Shown here: piece by piece, positions 55,405 through 63,472 of the stretch
Layout of the letters: the number at the start of each line of letters is the position of its first letter
How positions within the stretch are numbered: position 1 is the first letter of the stretch
DNA from: Pusillimonas minor
Lineage (GTDB): Bacteria; Pseudomonadota; Gammaproteobacteria; Burkholderiales; Burkholderiaceae_B
Direction of reading: 5' to 3'
DNA: 64,000 nucleotides
NCBI RefSeq assembly: GCF_014237865.1
Contig: NZ_JACJUU010000002.1
Location: 405,592-469,591, forward strand
Program-made: the position numbers and the translations under genes
Notes under the pieces: model-generated
Database searches by the model: none
Told to the model about the DNA's origin: nothing
What the model saw: only the letters and a program-made list of their open reading frames with translations

Positions 55405-55860
55405 ATGGGTTTGAAAAAGAGCAAGGCAGTAGTGAATTACCAGGGCCATGAAACCTTCATGCCCTATGTACTTAACCGCACCACCGGCGCCGTCAATGCC
55501 GACTTCCAGGTCGTGCTGCGTAACCACGGCATGACCCTGCTGCACTGGCGCGTGCTGGCCTTCTTGCGAGAAACCGACGGCCTGGGCATCAGTGCCCTGG
55601 CCAACGCCGCCGGGGTCGACCAGGCCACCTTGTCGCGCGCATTAACCGTGATGGAAACCGCCGGCTACATCAGCCGCCAACCCAGCGCCACCGACCAGCG
55701 CGTGCTGGAAATCCACCTGCTGCCCGCCGGCAAAAAACAATTCAACAAAGTGCTGCCCCCCGCCTGGGCCATTTTTGAACGGGCCGTTAACGGCCTGACC
55801 GACAAAGAACAGCAAGAACTGCAGCGGCTGCTAAAAAAAGTATGGGGCAACTTCGCTTAA
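55405..55860 (+). CDS. MarR-family transcriptional regulator
   Basis: Winged-helix repressor of 151 residues: RVLAFLRETDGLGISALANAAGVDQATLSRAL (quoted in part) is the recognition helix region, followed by the wing RQPSATDQRVLEIHLL. MarR proteins bind palindromes and are released by aromatic or acidic ligands. It is the last gene of the octopine-dehydrogenase/ABC operon, 15 nt after permease 2, and probably controls it through 49724-49737. Confidence 0.9.
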   Translation: MGLKKSKAVVNYQGHETFMPYVLNRTTGAVNADFQVVLRNHGMTLLHWRVLAFLRETDGLGISALANAAGVDQATLSRALTVMETAGYISRQPSATDQRVLEIHLLPAGKKQFNKVLPPAWAIFERAVNGLTDKEQQELQRLLKKVWGNFA

Positions 55861-55893
55861 CCGGGGGCGGCAGCTTCGCGTAATGCCGGCAAA

Positions 55894-56358
55894 CTAAACC
55901 GCCGCCTGCAGCTTACGGGCTTGCTCGCGACTTAGCGACTCCCAGCCCAAACAGGCCAGCCAGATGGTTTTTGGAATAGGCTTGTGTGCTGTACGGTAGT
56001 AGCTAACCATTCGCCGGCTGATACCCAAGGCTTGGGCCGCCAGGCTTAACGAAAGCTCATTGCGGCGCATCCATGCGTCGAGCATTTGGTGGCTGACTTC
56101 GCCGGCCTGTTCTTTTCCCCACGCGTAGACATTGTCGGCGCCCAGTTCGGTATCAAACCACTCAACACCGTGCCCCCATTGCGCGACATGTGCCTTGGCA
56201 AAAGTCTCAGGCTCTAGCAGTGCCGTGAAGTCGGGTGTTTTACGAAGCACGGGTTCAATATTGACATCAAGGACCTCGTTCGTGCTCCATCGAGTGCGCA
56301 ACACATAAGGCGACAACGCTTCGACGGCTTTCAGCTTAGGATAAAAAAAGTCACTCAT
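55894..56358 (-). CDS. DUF2442 protein with C-terminal helix-turn-helix
   Basis: A 154-residue protein whose N-terminal 80 residues match DUF2442 (KLKAVEALSPYVLRTRWST, EPETFAKAHVAQWGHGVEW) and whose C-terminus carries an HTH (LSLAAQALGISRRMVSYYRT). DUF2442 and DUF4160 genes are often paired, and such pairs have been proposed as toxin-antitoxin systems. It overlaps the DUF4160 gene upstream by four bases. Confidence 0.8.
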   Translation of the reverse strand: MSDFFYPKLKAVEALSPYVLRTRWSTNEVLDVNIEPVLRKTPDFTALLEPETFAKAHVAQWGHGVEWFDTELGADNVYAWGKEQAGEVSHQMLDAWMRRNELSLSLAAQALGISRRMVSYYRTAHKPIPKTIWLACLGWESLSREQARKLQAAV

Positions 56359-56582
56359 GGATTAAGCCTTCGCCATGTTTCATATAACTGTCTGCGATGC
56401 AAGGAGATCCATTGCAATTCGTTTTGTATTTCTCGTGCCGATACGCGCCCCGTGACGACTAAGTCGTCTAGGTAAACAAGGCATTCACGTCCATCTCGCA
56501 TCATGACATGCGTATGCGGCGGGGGATGGTCGCCAGCATACATAACCACTCTTGATTTATAAAAAAATTGAATTGTCGGCAT
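56355..56582 (-). CDS. DUF4160 family protein
   Basis: A 75-residue protein with the DUF4160 core: MPTIQFFYKSRVVMYAGDHPPPHTHV and the later ECLVYLDD (quoted in part). It lies first in a two-gene operon with the DUF2442-HTH gene. The molecular role is unknown; a toxin role is only suggested by the arrangement. Confidence 0.8.
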   Translation of the reverse strand: MPTIQFFYKSRVVMYAGDHPPPHTHVMMRDGRECLVYLDDLVVTGRVSAREIQNELQWISLHRRQLYETWRRLNP

Positions 56583-56641
56583 ACGTAGTTTAGAGCAATA
56601 GTTGCTCTATTTCAAGGGTGCAAAAAGCGTGGAAACCTTGA

Positions 56642-56739
56642 TCATCGTATGACGGTAGTAGTTCGGATTAGGTGGGAAATGGCAGTAATATCCAGCACGG
56701 ATAGTACGCAATTGTTACTTAAGTCGTGCCGAAGTGTCG
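56642..56739. repeat. 98-bp direct repeat, copy A
   Basis: Matches 57943-58040 with one mismatch out of 98. In copy B it lies upstream of the intact hipBA operators; here it is joined directly to the tail of a hipB remnant. No coding content is evident. Confidence 0.9.
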
Positions 56740-56899
56740 CGCGGCGCAATTCGGTATCAGTCAAAATCGCCTGTCTGAAATAGAAAATCAGCCCGGCCAT
56801 CTAACGCTTGATCGGCTATTGGCCCTGGCGGGAATTCTTGGGCTTGAGCTCACCATTCAGGCGCGCGAAAACGTAGCGCCCACCGAAAGCGAGTGGTAA
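56740..56899 (+). pseudogene. hipB remnant (5' deletion, second HipBA copy)
   Basis: The last 53 codons of a hipB gene, ending TAA at 56897-56899, about 96% identical to hipB at 58261-58420; identity carries on to 56908 (the first bases of hipA) and then stops. Compared with the intact locus, 220 bp (equivalent of 58041-58260) are missing: the four operators and the first 27 codons. Six of the seven base differences are synonymous, so the copies diverged under selection before the deletion. An in-frame GTG at 56726 could still start a 57-residue fragment, but there is no ribosome site. Confidence 0.85.
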
Positions 56900-56908
56900 G
56901 CATGGCGC

Positions 56909-57162
56909 CAACGTTATAGTTTCGTAGACAGAGCTGATGACAAACTGACTTCCCGCTAGGTAGTTATGCGAGTGACAATTGTGATCAATTCTTGAACTCA
57001 GCCATGGCCCATGCCGATACTATAAGCGTTGATGAGCCGGACGTATTGACCGATGTTTTCGGCAGGGCCAAGCGATGTATTTGGTGATGACGCTTTGTAA
57101 ATGCTACGAATAAAACTAGTGCTCTTCAAGCTCGTGCCGCGCGCCCTAAAAGGCGTGGCTTG
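56909..57162. other. Non-coding spacer after the hipB remnant
   Basis: About 250 nt where hipA would be expected, yet there is no similarity to hipA. I see no gene, terminator or clear repeat in it. A deletion or replacement joined this DNA to the remnant. Confidence 0.5.
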
Positions 57163-57753
57163 ATGCAATGGGTACGTTATTTGCGGCAAGGCTTCATCGA
57201 CGTTGCTGGCACCCGATATGACCTGACGCACATGCATGGCCCAGCTTTTGAGCTGGCCATTGCCGCCACAACGCGCTATCCCGCCCTGACGCTGCGTATT
57301 GAAGTGGAATTCACTTCGCATTGCGTGTCGTTTGGTCCCAAGCCCGGCGAAACGCTGGACTTCGATGTGTTGGGGCATGACCGGCGGATACTCGACCATC
57401 GAGCTGTCGCTCGTGCCTTCTGTTTTGACCGTTACCGCTGGTCGCTATCGCTGCCGGTTTTGGTGCGAACGCTGAATGAACACTATTGCAATTTCACCGG
57501 TCATGGCAATTGGCTGGTTATTCGCAGCAACGACGATCAGGGGCAAGCGGTGGACTACGAAATCTACTTCCGGCTGCGTCGCCATGACGGTAATACGTTG
57601 CGAATGGTGGTTGAAAGTGCTTACGTGCGGTTGGCCGGGACGCCGGGGCCGGGGGTGCCTCACGAACGCAAGGGGCGTGTGCGTTTTCAGGTGATGGCGG
57701 CTAAGGTGTTCCGGGGGGAGTCGTTGCGCGACCCGAGCCGGCACCGTCGATAG
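57163..57753 (+). CDS. Hypothetical protein (orphan between the hipBA repeats)
   Basis: A 196-residue protein I do not recognise. It is rich in aromatic, His and Arg residues, with repeated beta-strand-like motifs (GFIDVAGTRYDLTHMHG, VEFTSHCVSFGPKPGE, CFDRYRWSLSLP, GNWLVIRSNDDQG) and no signal peptide or transmembrane helix. Two start codons are adjacent (TTG then ATG 57163), with AAAAGG upstream. It lies between the two 98-bp repeats and is followed by its own terminator, so it looks like a captured single-gene cargo. Confidence 0.65.
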   Translation: MQWVRYLRQGFIDVAGTRYDLTHMHGPAFELAIAATTRYPALTLRIEVEFTSHCVSFGPKPGETLDFDVLGHDRRILDHRAVARAFCFDRYRWSLSLPVLVRTLNEHYCNFTGHGNWLVIRSNDDQGQAVDYEIYFRLRRHDGNTLRMVVESAYVRLAGTPGPGVPHERKGRVRFQVMAAKVFRGESLRDPSRHRR

Positions 57754-57778
57754 CCTAGGGTTTCGGGTGCTGCAAAAG

Positions 57779-57805
57779 ATGAAGCCCCGTAGAACGGGGC
57801 TTCAT
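57779..57805 (+). terminator. Stem-loop terminator after the orphan gene
   Basis: ATGAAGCCCCG (57779-57789) pairs perfectly with CGGGGCTTCAT (57795-57805). No long U-run follows; the strong 11-bp GC-rich stem still suggests termination. Confidence 0.65.
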
Positions 57806-57942
57806 GTCGCGGGTGCTCTTTAAATACCAGCACGGCTGGACCCTGGTGCCAGGGGGCAGATAGACGCCTTTTCAGACCCCGATATATCTATCTGTTCCCA
57901 GATTACCCAAATTTACGCAGGGCGTCAACTGATCGCTTCGAT

Positions 57943-58040
57943 TCATCGTATGACGGTAGTAGTTCGGATTAGGTGGGAAATGGCAGTAATATCCAGCACG
58001 GATAGTACGCAATTGTTACTTAAGTCGTGCCGGAGTGTCG
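57943..58040. repeat. 98-bp direct repeat, copy B
   Basis: Partner of copy A (56642-56739), exactly 1301 bp away with one mismatch. It immediately precedes the HipB operator array. Confidence 0.9.
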
Positions 58041-58048
58041 TTCCAAGG

Positions 58049-58143
58049 TATCGATGACGCCGATTTCTTTCGGGTATCGATAAAACCGATTTTTTCAGAA
58101 TATCGACTTAGTCGATACTTGTCAGATATCGATAAAACCGATA
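58049..58143 (+). promoter_or_regulatory. Four HipB-type operators at exact 26-bp spacing
   Basis: Four copies of TATCG-N7-CGATW start at 58049, 58075, 58101 and 58127, each 26 bp from the next (two have the N7 ATAAAAC). E. coli HipB binds four related TATCC-N8-GGATA sites in its promoter. The sites end 34 bp before the hipB ATG, so HipB (with HipA) would repress here. Confidence 0.85.
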
Positions 58144-58177
58144 CAGTAGTCTCACCCCAATAACCCAACGTGCGGCC

Positions 58178-58420
58178 ATGCAAAAACTCTCAACCAGTCA
58201 GCAAATGGGGCGTATTTTGACTGCCCGGCGCAAAGCTGTTGGCCTAACCCAGGCGCATGTCGCGGCGCAACTCGGTATCAGTCAAAATCGTTTGTCTGAA
58301 ATAGAAAATCAGCCCGGCCATTTAACGCTTGATCGGCTATTGGCCCTGGCCGGCATTCTTGGGCTCGAGCTCACCATTCAGGCGCGCGAAAACGTAGCGC
58401 CCACCGAAAGCGAGTGGTAA
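58178..58420 (+). CDS. hipB: HipB antitoxin and repressor
   Basis: XRE-family antitoxin of 80 residues: the HTH covers about 10-65 (GRILTARRKAVGLTQAHVAAQL, SQNRLSEIENQPGHLTLDRLL, each quoted in part). It binds HipA and represses the operon at the four upstream sites. It precedes hipA by two bases. A 5'-deleted second copy lies at 56740-56899. Confidence 0.93.
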   Translation: MQKLSTSQQMGRILTARRKAVGLTQAHVAAQLGISQNRLSEIENQPGHLTLDRLLALAGILGLELTIQARENVAPTESEW

Positions 58421-58422
58421 GC

Positions 58423-59766
58423 ATGGCGCGCCGCTTAAAAGCCCGCTGCCTTAATTTATGGGCAAACGGCATAAGGGTAGGGCAGTGGCATGTTGCCGGC
58501 CATGGTCTCGACACGCTGCAATACGACGCGGACTGGGTCGCGTCTCCCCAGGGGCGGCCACTGTCATTGTCGTTGCCGTTTACGCCAAACAACGCGCCAA
58601 TTGTCGGCGAACTGGTTCATAGTTATTTCGACAACCTCCTTCCTGACAGCGACGCCATTCGGCGCCGCTTGCAAACGCGCTTTAGAACTAAGGGTACGGG
58701 GGCTTTCGACTTGTTGGCTGCCATTGGCCGAGACTGCGTTGGGTCGCTTCAGCTATTGCCCGAAGGGTCTGCCCCCGAAGATGTGTTCAGCATTAAGGCT
58801 CAACCATTAAACGAGTCCGAAGTGGCGCAGCTCTTAAGGGCGACGGTCAGTGCGCCTGCAACGCTCGGGCAGCCCGATACCTTAGACGACGACTTTCGTA
58901 CTTCGATTGCCGGCGCTCAAGAAAAAACAGCCTTGCTTTGGCACCAAGGGCGTTGGTGCCGGCCCCTGGGCGCAACGCCAACCACGCACATTTTCAAGTT
59001 GCCGCTTGGGTTGGTCGGAAACCGTCAGGCAGACATGCGCTCGTCGGTGGAAAACGAATGGCTGTGCGCCCAAATACTGAAAGCGTTCGGGCTGCCAGTA
59101 GCTGCATGTGAAATTGCGCAGTTCGAAGACCAAAAAGTGCTTGTGGTCGAACGTTTTGATCGTCGGTTGTCTGATCGAGGTTACTGGCTGCGCCTACCCC
59201 AAGAAGATTTTTGCCAGGTCACCGGCACCCCGCCAAGCGCCAAGTACGAAGCAGATGGCGGGCCGGGCATCGTCGATATTGCCTCTGTCTTGCAGCAGTC
59301 AGAAGCCCGAGAACGCGACCTTGCGACCCTGCTTAAAGCGCAATTGCTGTTCTGGGCAATGGCGGCAACCGATGGCCATGCCAAGAATTTTTCTGTGTTT
59401 TTGTTGGCCGGCGGTCGTTACCAAATGACGCCGCTTTACGACGTATTGTCGGCATGGCCGGTTACCGGCCGGGGCCCGCGTCAGCTAGACGCAAACCGGC
59501 TGAAGCTGGCAATGGCCGTCAAGGGCAAAAATACCCACTATCGAATAAAAGACATTCAGCGGCGACACTTTAACCATATGGCCCGGCTATGTGGGTGGGG
59601 TGCCGATATGGAAACCTTGATCGAAAGCGTTATAGACCCGTTACCCGGCGTTCTGAAGGCCGTTCAAGCCAAACTGCCAGACGACTTCCCCGACGACGTA
59701 TTCAGTGCCGTTGCCGCAGGCATGGCCGACGCTGTGCGGAAACTTGCCAGGATGCCGGCGGCATAG
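58423..59766 (+). CDS. hipA: HipA serine/threonine-kinase toxin
   Basis: Toxin kinase of 447 residues; E. coli HipA phosphorylates glutamyl-tRNA synthetase and causes persistence. Visible: the HipA N-terminal domain (about 1-105), the phosphate-loop SIAGAQEKTALL (161-172), VVERFDR near 241, catalytic D317 in ATDGHAKN, and the metal-binding D340 in PLYDVLSAWP. The ATG at 58423 was preferred to a GTG three codons earlier because it lies just past the hipB stop. It appears intact. Confidence 0.92.
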   Translation: MARRLKARCLNLWANGIRVGQWHVAGHGLDTLQYDADWVASPQGRPLSLSLPFTPNNAPIVGELVHSYFDNLLPDSDAIRRRLQTRFRTKGTGAFDLLAAIGRDCVGSLQLLPEGSAPEDVFSIKAQPLNESEVAQLLRATVSAPATLGQPDTLDDDFRTSIAGAQEKTALLWHQGRWCRPLGATPTTHIFKLPLGLVGNRQADMRSSVENEWLCAQILKAFGLPVAACEIAQFEDQKVLVVERFDRRLSDRGYWLRLPQEDFCQVTGTPPSAKYEADGGPGIVDIASVLQQSEARERDLATLLKAQLLFWAMAATDGHAKNFSVFLLAGGRYQMTPLYDVLSAWPVTGRGPRQLDANRLKLAMAVKGKNTHYRIKDIQRRHFNHMARLCGWGADMETLIESVIDPLPGVLKAVQAKLPDDFPDDVFSAVAAGMADAVRKLARMPAA

Positions 59767-59897
59767 GAGCTGCCTTTTAAGCAACACGGCTAGCGGCGCA
59801 TGTTTTGCCCGTTGAATAAAGCCCGGGCAAGCCCGCCACTTTTCCCCGCCGGCTTCCCCCTATAATCCCCCAAGTCAAACCCACACCCAAAGTGACC

Positions 59898-60653
59898 ATG
59901 GATTATTCAAACCCGCCCGTACCTACCGCCGCCTGGGGCCTGGACGGCATTTGTGTTGTTAACGTTAAAACGTTTACCGAACGCCGCGCCCACATCGAGC
60001 GCGAATTACGCCGTTTTGGCCTGACGGGCGAATTTGTGTTCGAGCACGACGCCAACGAAATCACCCCCGAGCTGAATGAACAGTACTACCTGCCCAACCC
60101 CAACCTAACCAACGGCCACAAGTCGTGTGGCCTAAAGCACATTGCCATCATGCAACGCGTGGTGGCCCGCGGGTGGGACTACTGCCTGGTACTGGAAGAC
60201 GACGCCATTTTGCATAAAGACTTTCGTAAAGGCATAGACAACGCCCTGCGCGAGCTTAAACAAAACTACGCCAACACCCCATGCGTTACCTTTATAGGCA
60301 GCGGCGGCAACTGGTACACCCCGCGCAGCCAGCGTAAAAAAGGCCAGCACCTGTACCCCGCCAAAAAAGGCCGCTTTACCGACTCGTACATCATTGGTAA
60401 ACAAGCCGCCCAAATGCGCCTTGACTGGATAGCCCAACATAAGATGAGCAACGCCATTGACAACGCCTTTGACCAAATGGACAAAGACCTGGGCATACAG
60501 TTGCTGTGGCTAGAGCCCACCGTGGTCGAACAAGGCACCAAACGTGGCCTGTTCGACAGCACCCTGGAAGGCCGCTGGCCCGCGCCAATACAAGCGTTCT
60601 TGCACGGCTGGGAGAAGTTCCGGCGAAAGTATATTTATCAGCTGTGGCGGTGA
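59898..60653 (+). CDS. Family 25 glycosyltransferase (LPS biosynthesis type)
   Basis: Glycosyltransferase of 251 residues in family GT25. Signature segments: CVVNVKTFTERRAHIERELRRFG near 14-36 (quoted in part), SCGLKHIAIMQRVV, and VLEDDAILHKDF near 100-111, with the acidic EDD metal-binding motif; further DSYIIGKQAAQMRLDWI. GT25 enzymes add galactose or glucose to lipooligosaccharide core. It is a single gene with its own upstream spacer. Confidence 0.85.
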   Translation: MDYSNPPVPTAAWGLDGICVVNVKTFTERRAHIERELRRFGLTGEFVFEHDANEITPELNEQYYLPNPNLTNGHKSCGLKHIAIMQRVVARGWDYCLVLEDDAILHKDFRKGIDNALRELKQNYANTPCVTFIGSGGNWYTPRSQRKKGQHLYPAKKGRFTDSYIIGKQAAQMRLDWIAQHKMSNAIDNAFDQMDKDLGIQLLWLEPTVVEQGTKRGLFDSTLEGRWPAPIQAFLHGWEKFRRKYIYQLWR

Positions 60654-60699
60654 TTTTTTCGGCCGATAGTTCGCAAATGCGGGCTCCAGAAGTGACAAA

Positions 60700-60716
60700 G
60701 CCGCCCGGAGGGCGGC
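60700..60716. terminator. Short GC-rich hairpin
   Basis: GCCGCCC and GGGCGGC pair over seven bases with a three-base loop between the glycosyltransferase and the regulator fragment. No convincing U-run, so it is only a weak terminator candidate. Confidence 0.35.
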
Positions 60717-60880
60717 CTGTCGCCCTAAGAGCATCTGGCCTTACCAGACGGTCAAAGGGTGAGTCGTGAAGCGATTTTAACTAAATATTGCCTTAACTTC
60801 AAACTTTTGATGGACATTTATGCCAGTCTAATTCTTGGGCTTATAGCGCAGCATAGTACGGTAAGGGTGGCGGTAGGGGC

Positions 60881-61315
60881 TCAATGCCCAGGCGCACTAA
60901 GTGCCCATATGGCTTCAAACAATGTTCTTTGCATAGCCGCAAACTCTACGCTGTCGATAATCAGGCCATAGTTTTCTTGTTTCGACGAAATCAGGCACAC
61001 CCGCTGGTCGTAAATAAACGTTGTCATTGACAGCACCATATCGGGCGGGCAGTAGCGTAATTCCCTAAGTGTTTCGTTGCTCGATGGCCAAATGGGTTCT
61101 ACATCTTTTTGTTCTGATCGCAACACCTTAAGCCAAATGCCGGCATCGACGCGGTCGTTAATGAACTGGTCCATTTCGGCTCGCCCGGGCGTTTGTATCA
61201 GCTCTTCCATCGACAGAATTCCGCGTACAACCTTTGGGGTTTCGGTCGTGGTCAAGGTATCGCGCAGCGCGGTTCGAATGCCTTCAACCCCCTCGTAAAA
61301 CCGTATTTGCGGTTT
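60881..61315 (-). pseudogene. 5'-truncated TrmB-like transcriptional regulator (effector domain only)
   Basis: Reading from the junction at about 61315, the minus strand encodes KPQIRFYEGVEGIRTALRDTL, then RGILSMEELI, ending MTTFIYDQRVCLISSKQENYGL and a terminal helix (each quoted in part). This matches the C-terminal effector-binding domain of TrmB-like regulators, where KP.IRFYEG follows the N-terminal HTH and linker. The HTH half is missing: upstream in frame a stop occurs within about 35 nt and the DNA belongs to the TRAP permease on the other strand. The only start is a TTG at 61255 or none. Likely a dead fragment. Confidence 0.6.
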
Positions 61316-62392
61316 GCCCTTGGCGCGGTTATTTACCTGGTGTTGTTAGCGACGTCGGCGGTTGCGGTGTTGTGGTACATGAACGTGCCCTCAATGCTTA
61401 TCCCGCAGATTATGTTTGGGGGGCTGGACAAATTTGCATTGCTTGCCGTGCCCTTCTTTATTTTTGCCGGCGACATCATGGCCCGGGGCGGTGTGTCGCG
61501 CCGTATCGTTGATTGTATTTTGGCGTTGTTTGGCCGCGCACGTGCAGCGCGCCCTATTACCACCATTGCTGCCAGCGAGTTCTTTGGTGCGGTGTCGGGC
61601 TCAAGCCCCGCAACTGTGGCCGCCATGGGCAAGCTCATGTATCCCAGCCTTCGCGAAGGGGGGTATAGCGAGAAGTTTTCCTTGGGTCTGATCACCTCGG
61701 CCGGTGGCATTGCCAGTGTTATGCCGCCCAGCATTTTGATGATTTTGTATGGCGCCTCGGCCGAACAGTCGGTTGCCGAGCTGTTTGCTGCGGGCGTTAT
61801 ACCCGCCTTATTGCTAGGCTTCGGTACGCTTTTGTACATTCTTTGGTATTCAAGGCGTGTTAACTCGCCACCTGAAGAAAAACGCTCGTTCTCGCAAGTG
61901 GTAAAGCTGGTGGTAAATGCCTTGCCTGCTTTGGGTACCCCGGTCGTCATCCTTGGGGGTATCTATAGCGGGGTGTTTTCGTGGGTGCTGACCACCAGCG
62001 GTGTGCCGCAAGCGCTGGTTCAGTATGTGTCGGCAACGGGCGAGACCTACTGGTCAACCCTGCTAATTATCAATATTTTCTTGCTGATTATCGGCTGTCT
62101 GGTCGACCCGATTTCAGCCATCGTGCTGTTCACGCCCATCCTTATACCCATTGTTCAGTATCTGGGCATCGACCTGATCCACTTTGGCGTCATTATGGCG
62201 GTCAACCTGAGTATCGGCATGTTCACGCCGCCCTTTGGCCTGAATATCTTCACGTCGCATGCCTTGTTTGGCGCCCGTATGTCCACCATATGCGCGGGCC
62301 TGGTGCCGTTCATCATTGTTCAGCTTCTGGTGTTGATGTTGATTACCTATGTCCCCGTCTTGTCGCTGTTTGGCGCCGGGTTCGTTAAATAA
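61300..62392 (+). pseudogene. 5'-truncated TRAP transporter large permease (DctM)
   Basis: From about RFALGAVIYLVL onward this encodes a nearly complete DctM permease (GLDKFALLAVPFFIFAGDIMARGG, LVDPISAIVLFTPILIP, GMFTPPFGLNIF, each quoted in part) ending at 62392. The usual first 20 or so residues are missing and the preceding frame (back to 61193) reads through the antisense TrmB-like gene. There is no DctQ small permease. The following DctP gene is also broken, so the transporter is probably non-functional. Confidence 0.75.
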
Positions 62393-62431
62393 AAGTTAAT
62401 CGTGGTTTTCCAATCTAAAAAAGGAATAGAA

Positions 62432-62920
62432 ATGCTGATTCGTACCCAACAAGAAAAACGTAGGTCATTGTCTAAGCTTGCCGGCGCCCTAAGCGTTGCC
62501 GTACTGTGCGTGGCAGGGGCATTTGGTCAGTCGGCACTGGCAGCCGAATACAAAATGAAGCTGGCCACCGCCACTGTTAACGACGTGCAAACAGAGGCCA
62601 TCAAGCGGTTTGCCAAGCGTATTGAAGAGCGCAGCCAGGGCCAGATTAAAACCGAGCTTTACCCCGCCGCGCAGTTGGGGTCTAACGCACGCATGATTGA
62701 AGGCCTGCAGTTTGGCACTATTGAGTTCTATACCGGGCCTGCCGCTTACCTGGTAGGTGTAGACGCCCGGTATCAGGTTATGGACGTACCCGGCGTATTT
62801 ACCGACGCCCGCCACGCCCAGCGCACCTTCAGCGACCCAGAGTTCCGTGAATACTTCATGAAAATTGGTGAAAGCAAAGGCCTGGTTGGTTTGGGTATGT
62901 ACCCCCTGCTGTCAGAATAG
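62432..62920 (+). pseudogene. TRAP substrate-binding protein DctP, cut by IS element
   Basis: Begins with a Sec signal peptide (LSKLAGALSVAVLCVAGA, cleavage near LAAEY) and the DctP N-lobe: RFAKRIEERSQGQIKTEL, PAAQLGSNARMIEGLQ, GTIEFYTGPAAYL and DVPGVFTDARHAQR (quoted in part). After about 150 residues it stops in sequence that belongs to the IS left end; the C-terminal half, including the helix that closes the pocket, is absent. It is therefore inactivated. Confidence 0.8.
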
Positions 62921-62980
62921 TTGGAACCTCTACAGATGTTAGAGTTTGAATCTCCAACCTGGGGCAGAGAGAAGGTTTCC

Positions 62981-63472
62981 ATGAAGTATTCACCCGAGCG
63001 CCGCGAAGCCATATTGGCCAAGCTGGAAGCGCCATACAACCGCACCGTCAATGATCTGGCCTCCGAGGAGGGCATTTCAACAGCCACGATATACAACTGG
63101 CGCAAGCAGGCCCGCAACACAGGGCGCTTGCTGCCCAATGCGTCTGCCACGACCGAAGGCTGGAGCTCCCAGCAGAAGTTCAATGCTGTGCTGGAAACTG
63201 CTGCTCTGACTGAAGAGGAATTAGCCGAATACTGCCGCCGCCGTGGTTTGTATCCTGAGCAGATCCGTCGCTGGCGCGCCAGTTGCGAACAGGCCAATGA
63301 CCGGTCTGAGCAGGCTGCTGCACGGCATACCGAGGCGACCAAGGCCGAACGTAAACGTATTCGAGAATTGGAGCGGGAGCTGCGCCGCAAAGATGCCGCT
63401 TTGGCTGAAACGGCAGCAGTGCTGGCGCTGCGAAAAAAAGTCCAGGCGATCTGGGGGGACGAGGAAAAATGA
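62981..63472 (+). CDS. IS3-family transposase OrfA
   Basis: A 163-residue OrfA: N-terminal HTH (SPERREAILAKLEAP, DLASEEGISTATIYNWRKQ), second HTH-like segment (LAEYCRRRGLYPEQIRRW), then a leucine-zipper-like coiled coil (ERKRIRELERELRRKDAALAET, each quoted in part) for dimerisation. The start is ATG 62981. The stop overlaps the OrfB start (ATGA), so OrfB is translated by coupling or frameshift. Confidence 0.88.
   Translation: MKYSPERREAILAKLEAPYNRTVNDLASEEGISTATIYNWRKQARNTGRLLPNASATTEGWSSQQKFNAVLETAALTEEELAEYCRRRGLYPEQIRRWRASCEQANDRSEQAAARHTEATKAERKRIRELERELRRKDAALAETAAVLALRKKVQAIWGDEEK

Noticed and set aside
61193..61300. Extended N-terminus of the TRAP permease
   Set aside because: These codons are antisense to the TrmB-like domain and do not resemble a DctM N-terminus; the frame is open by chance across the joint.
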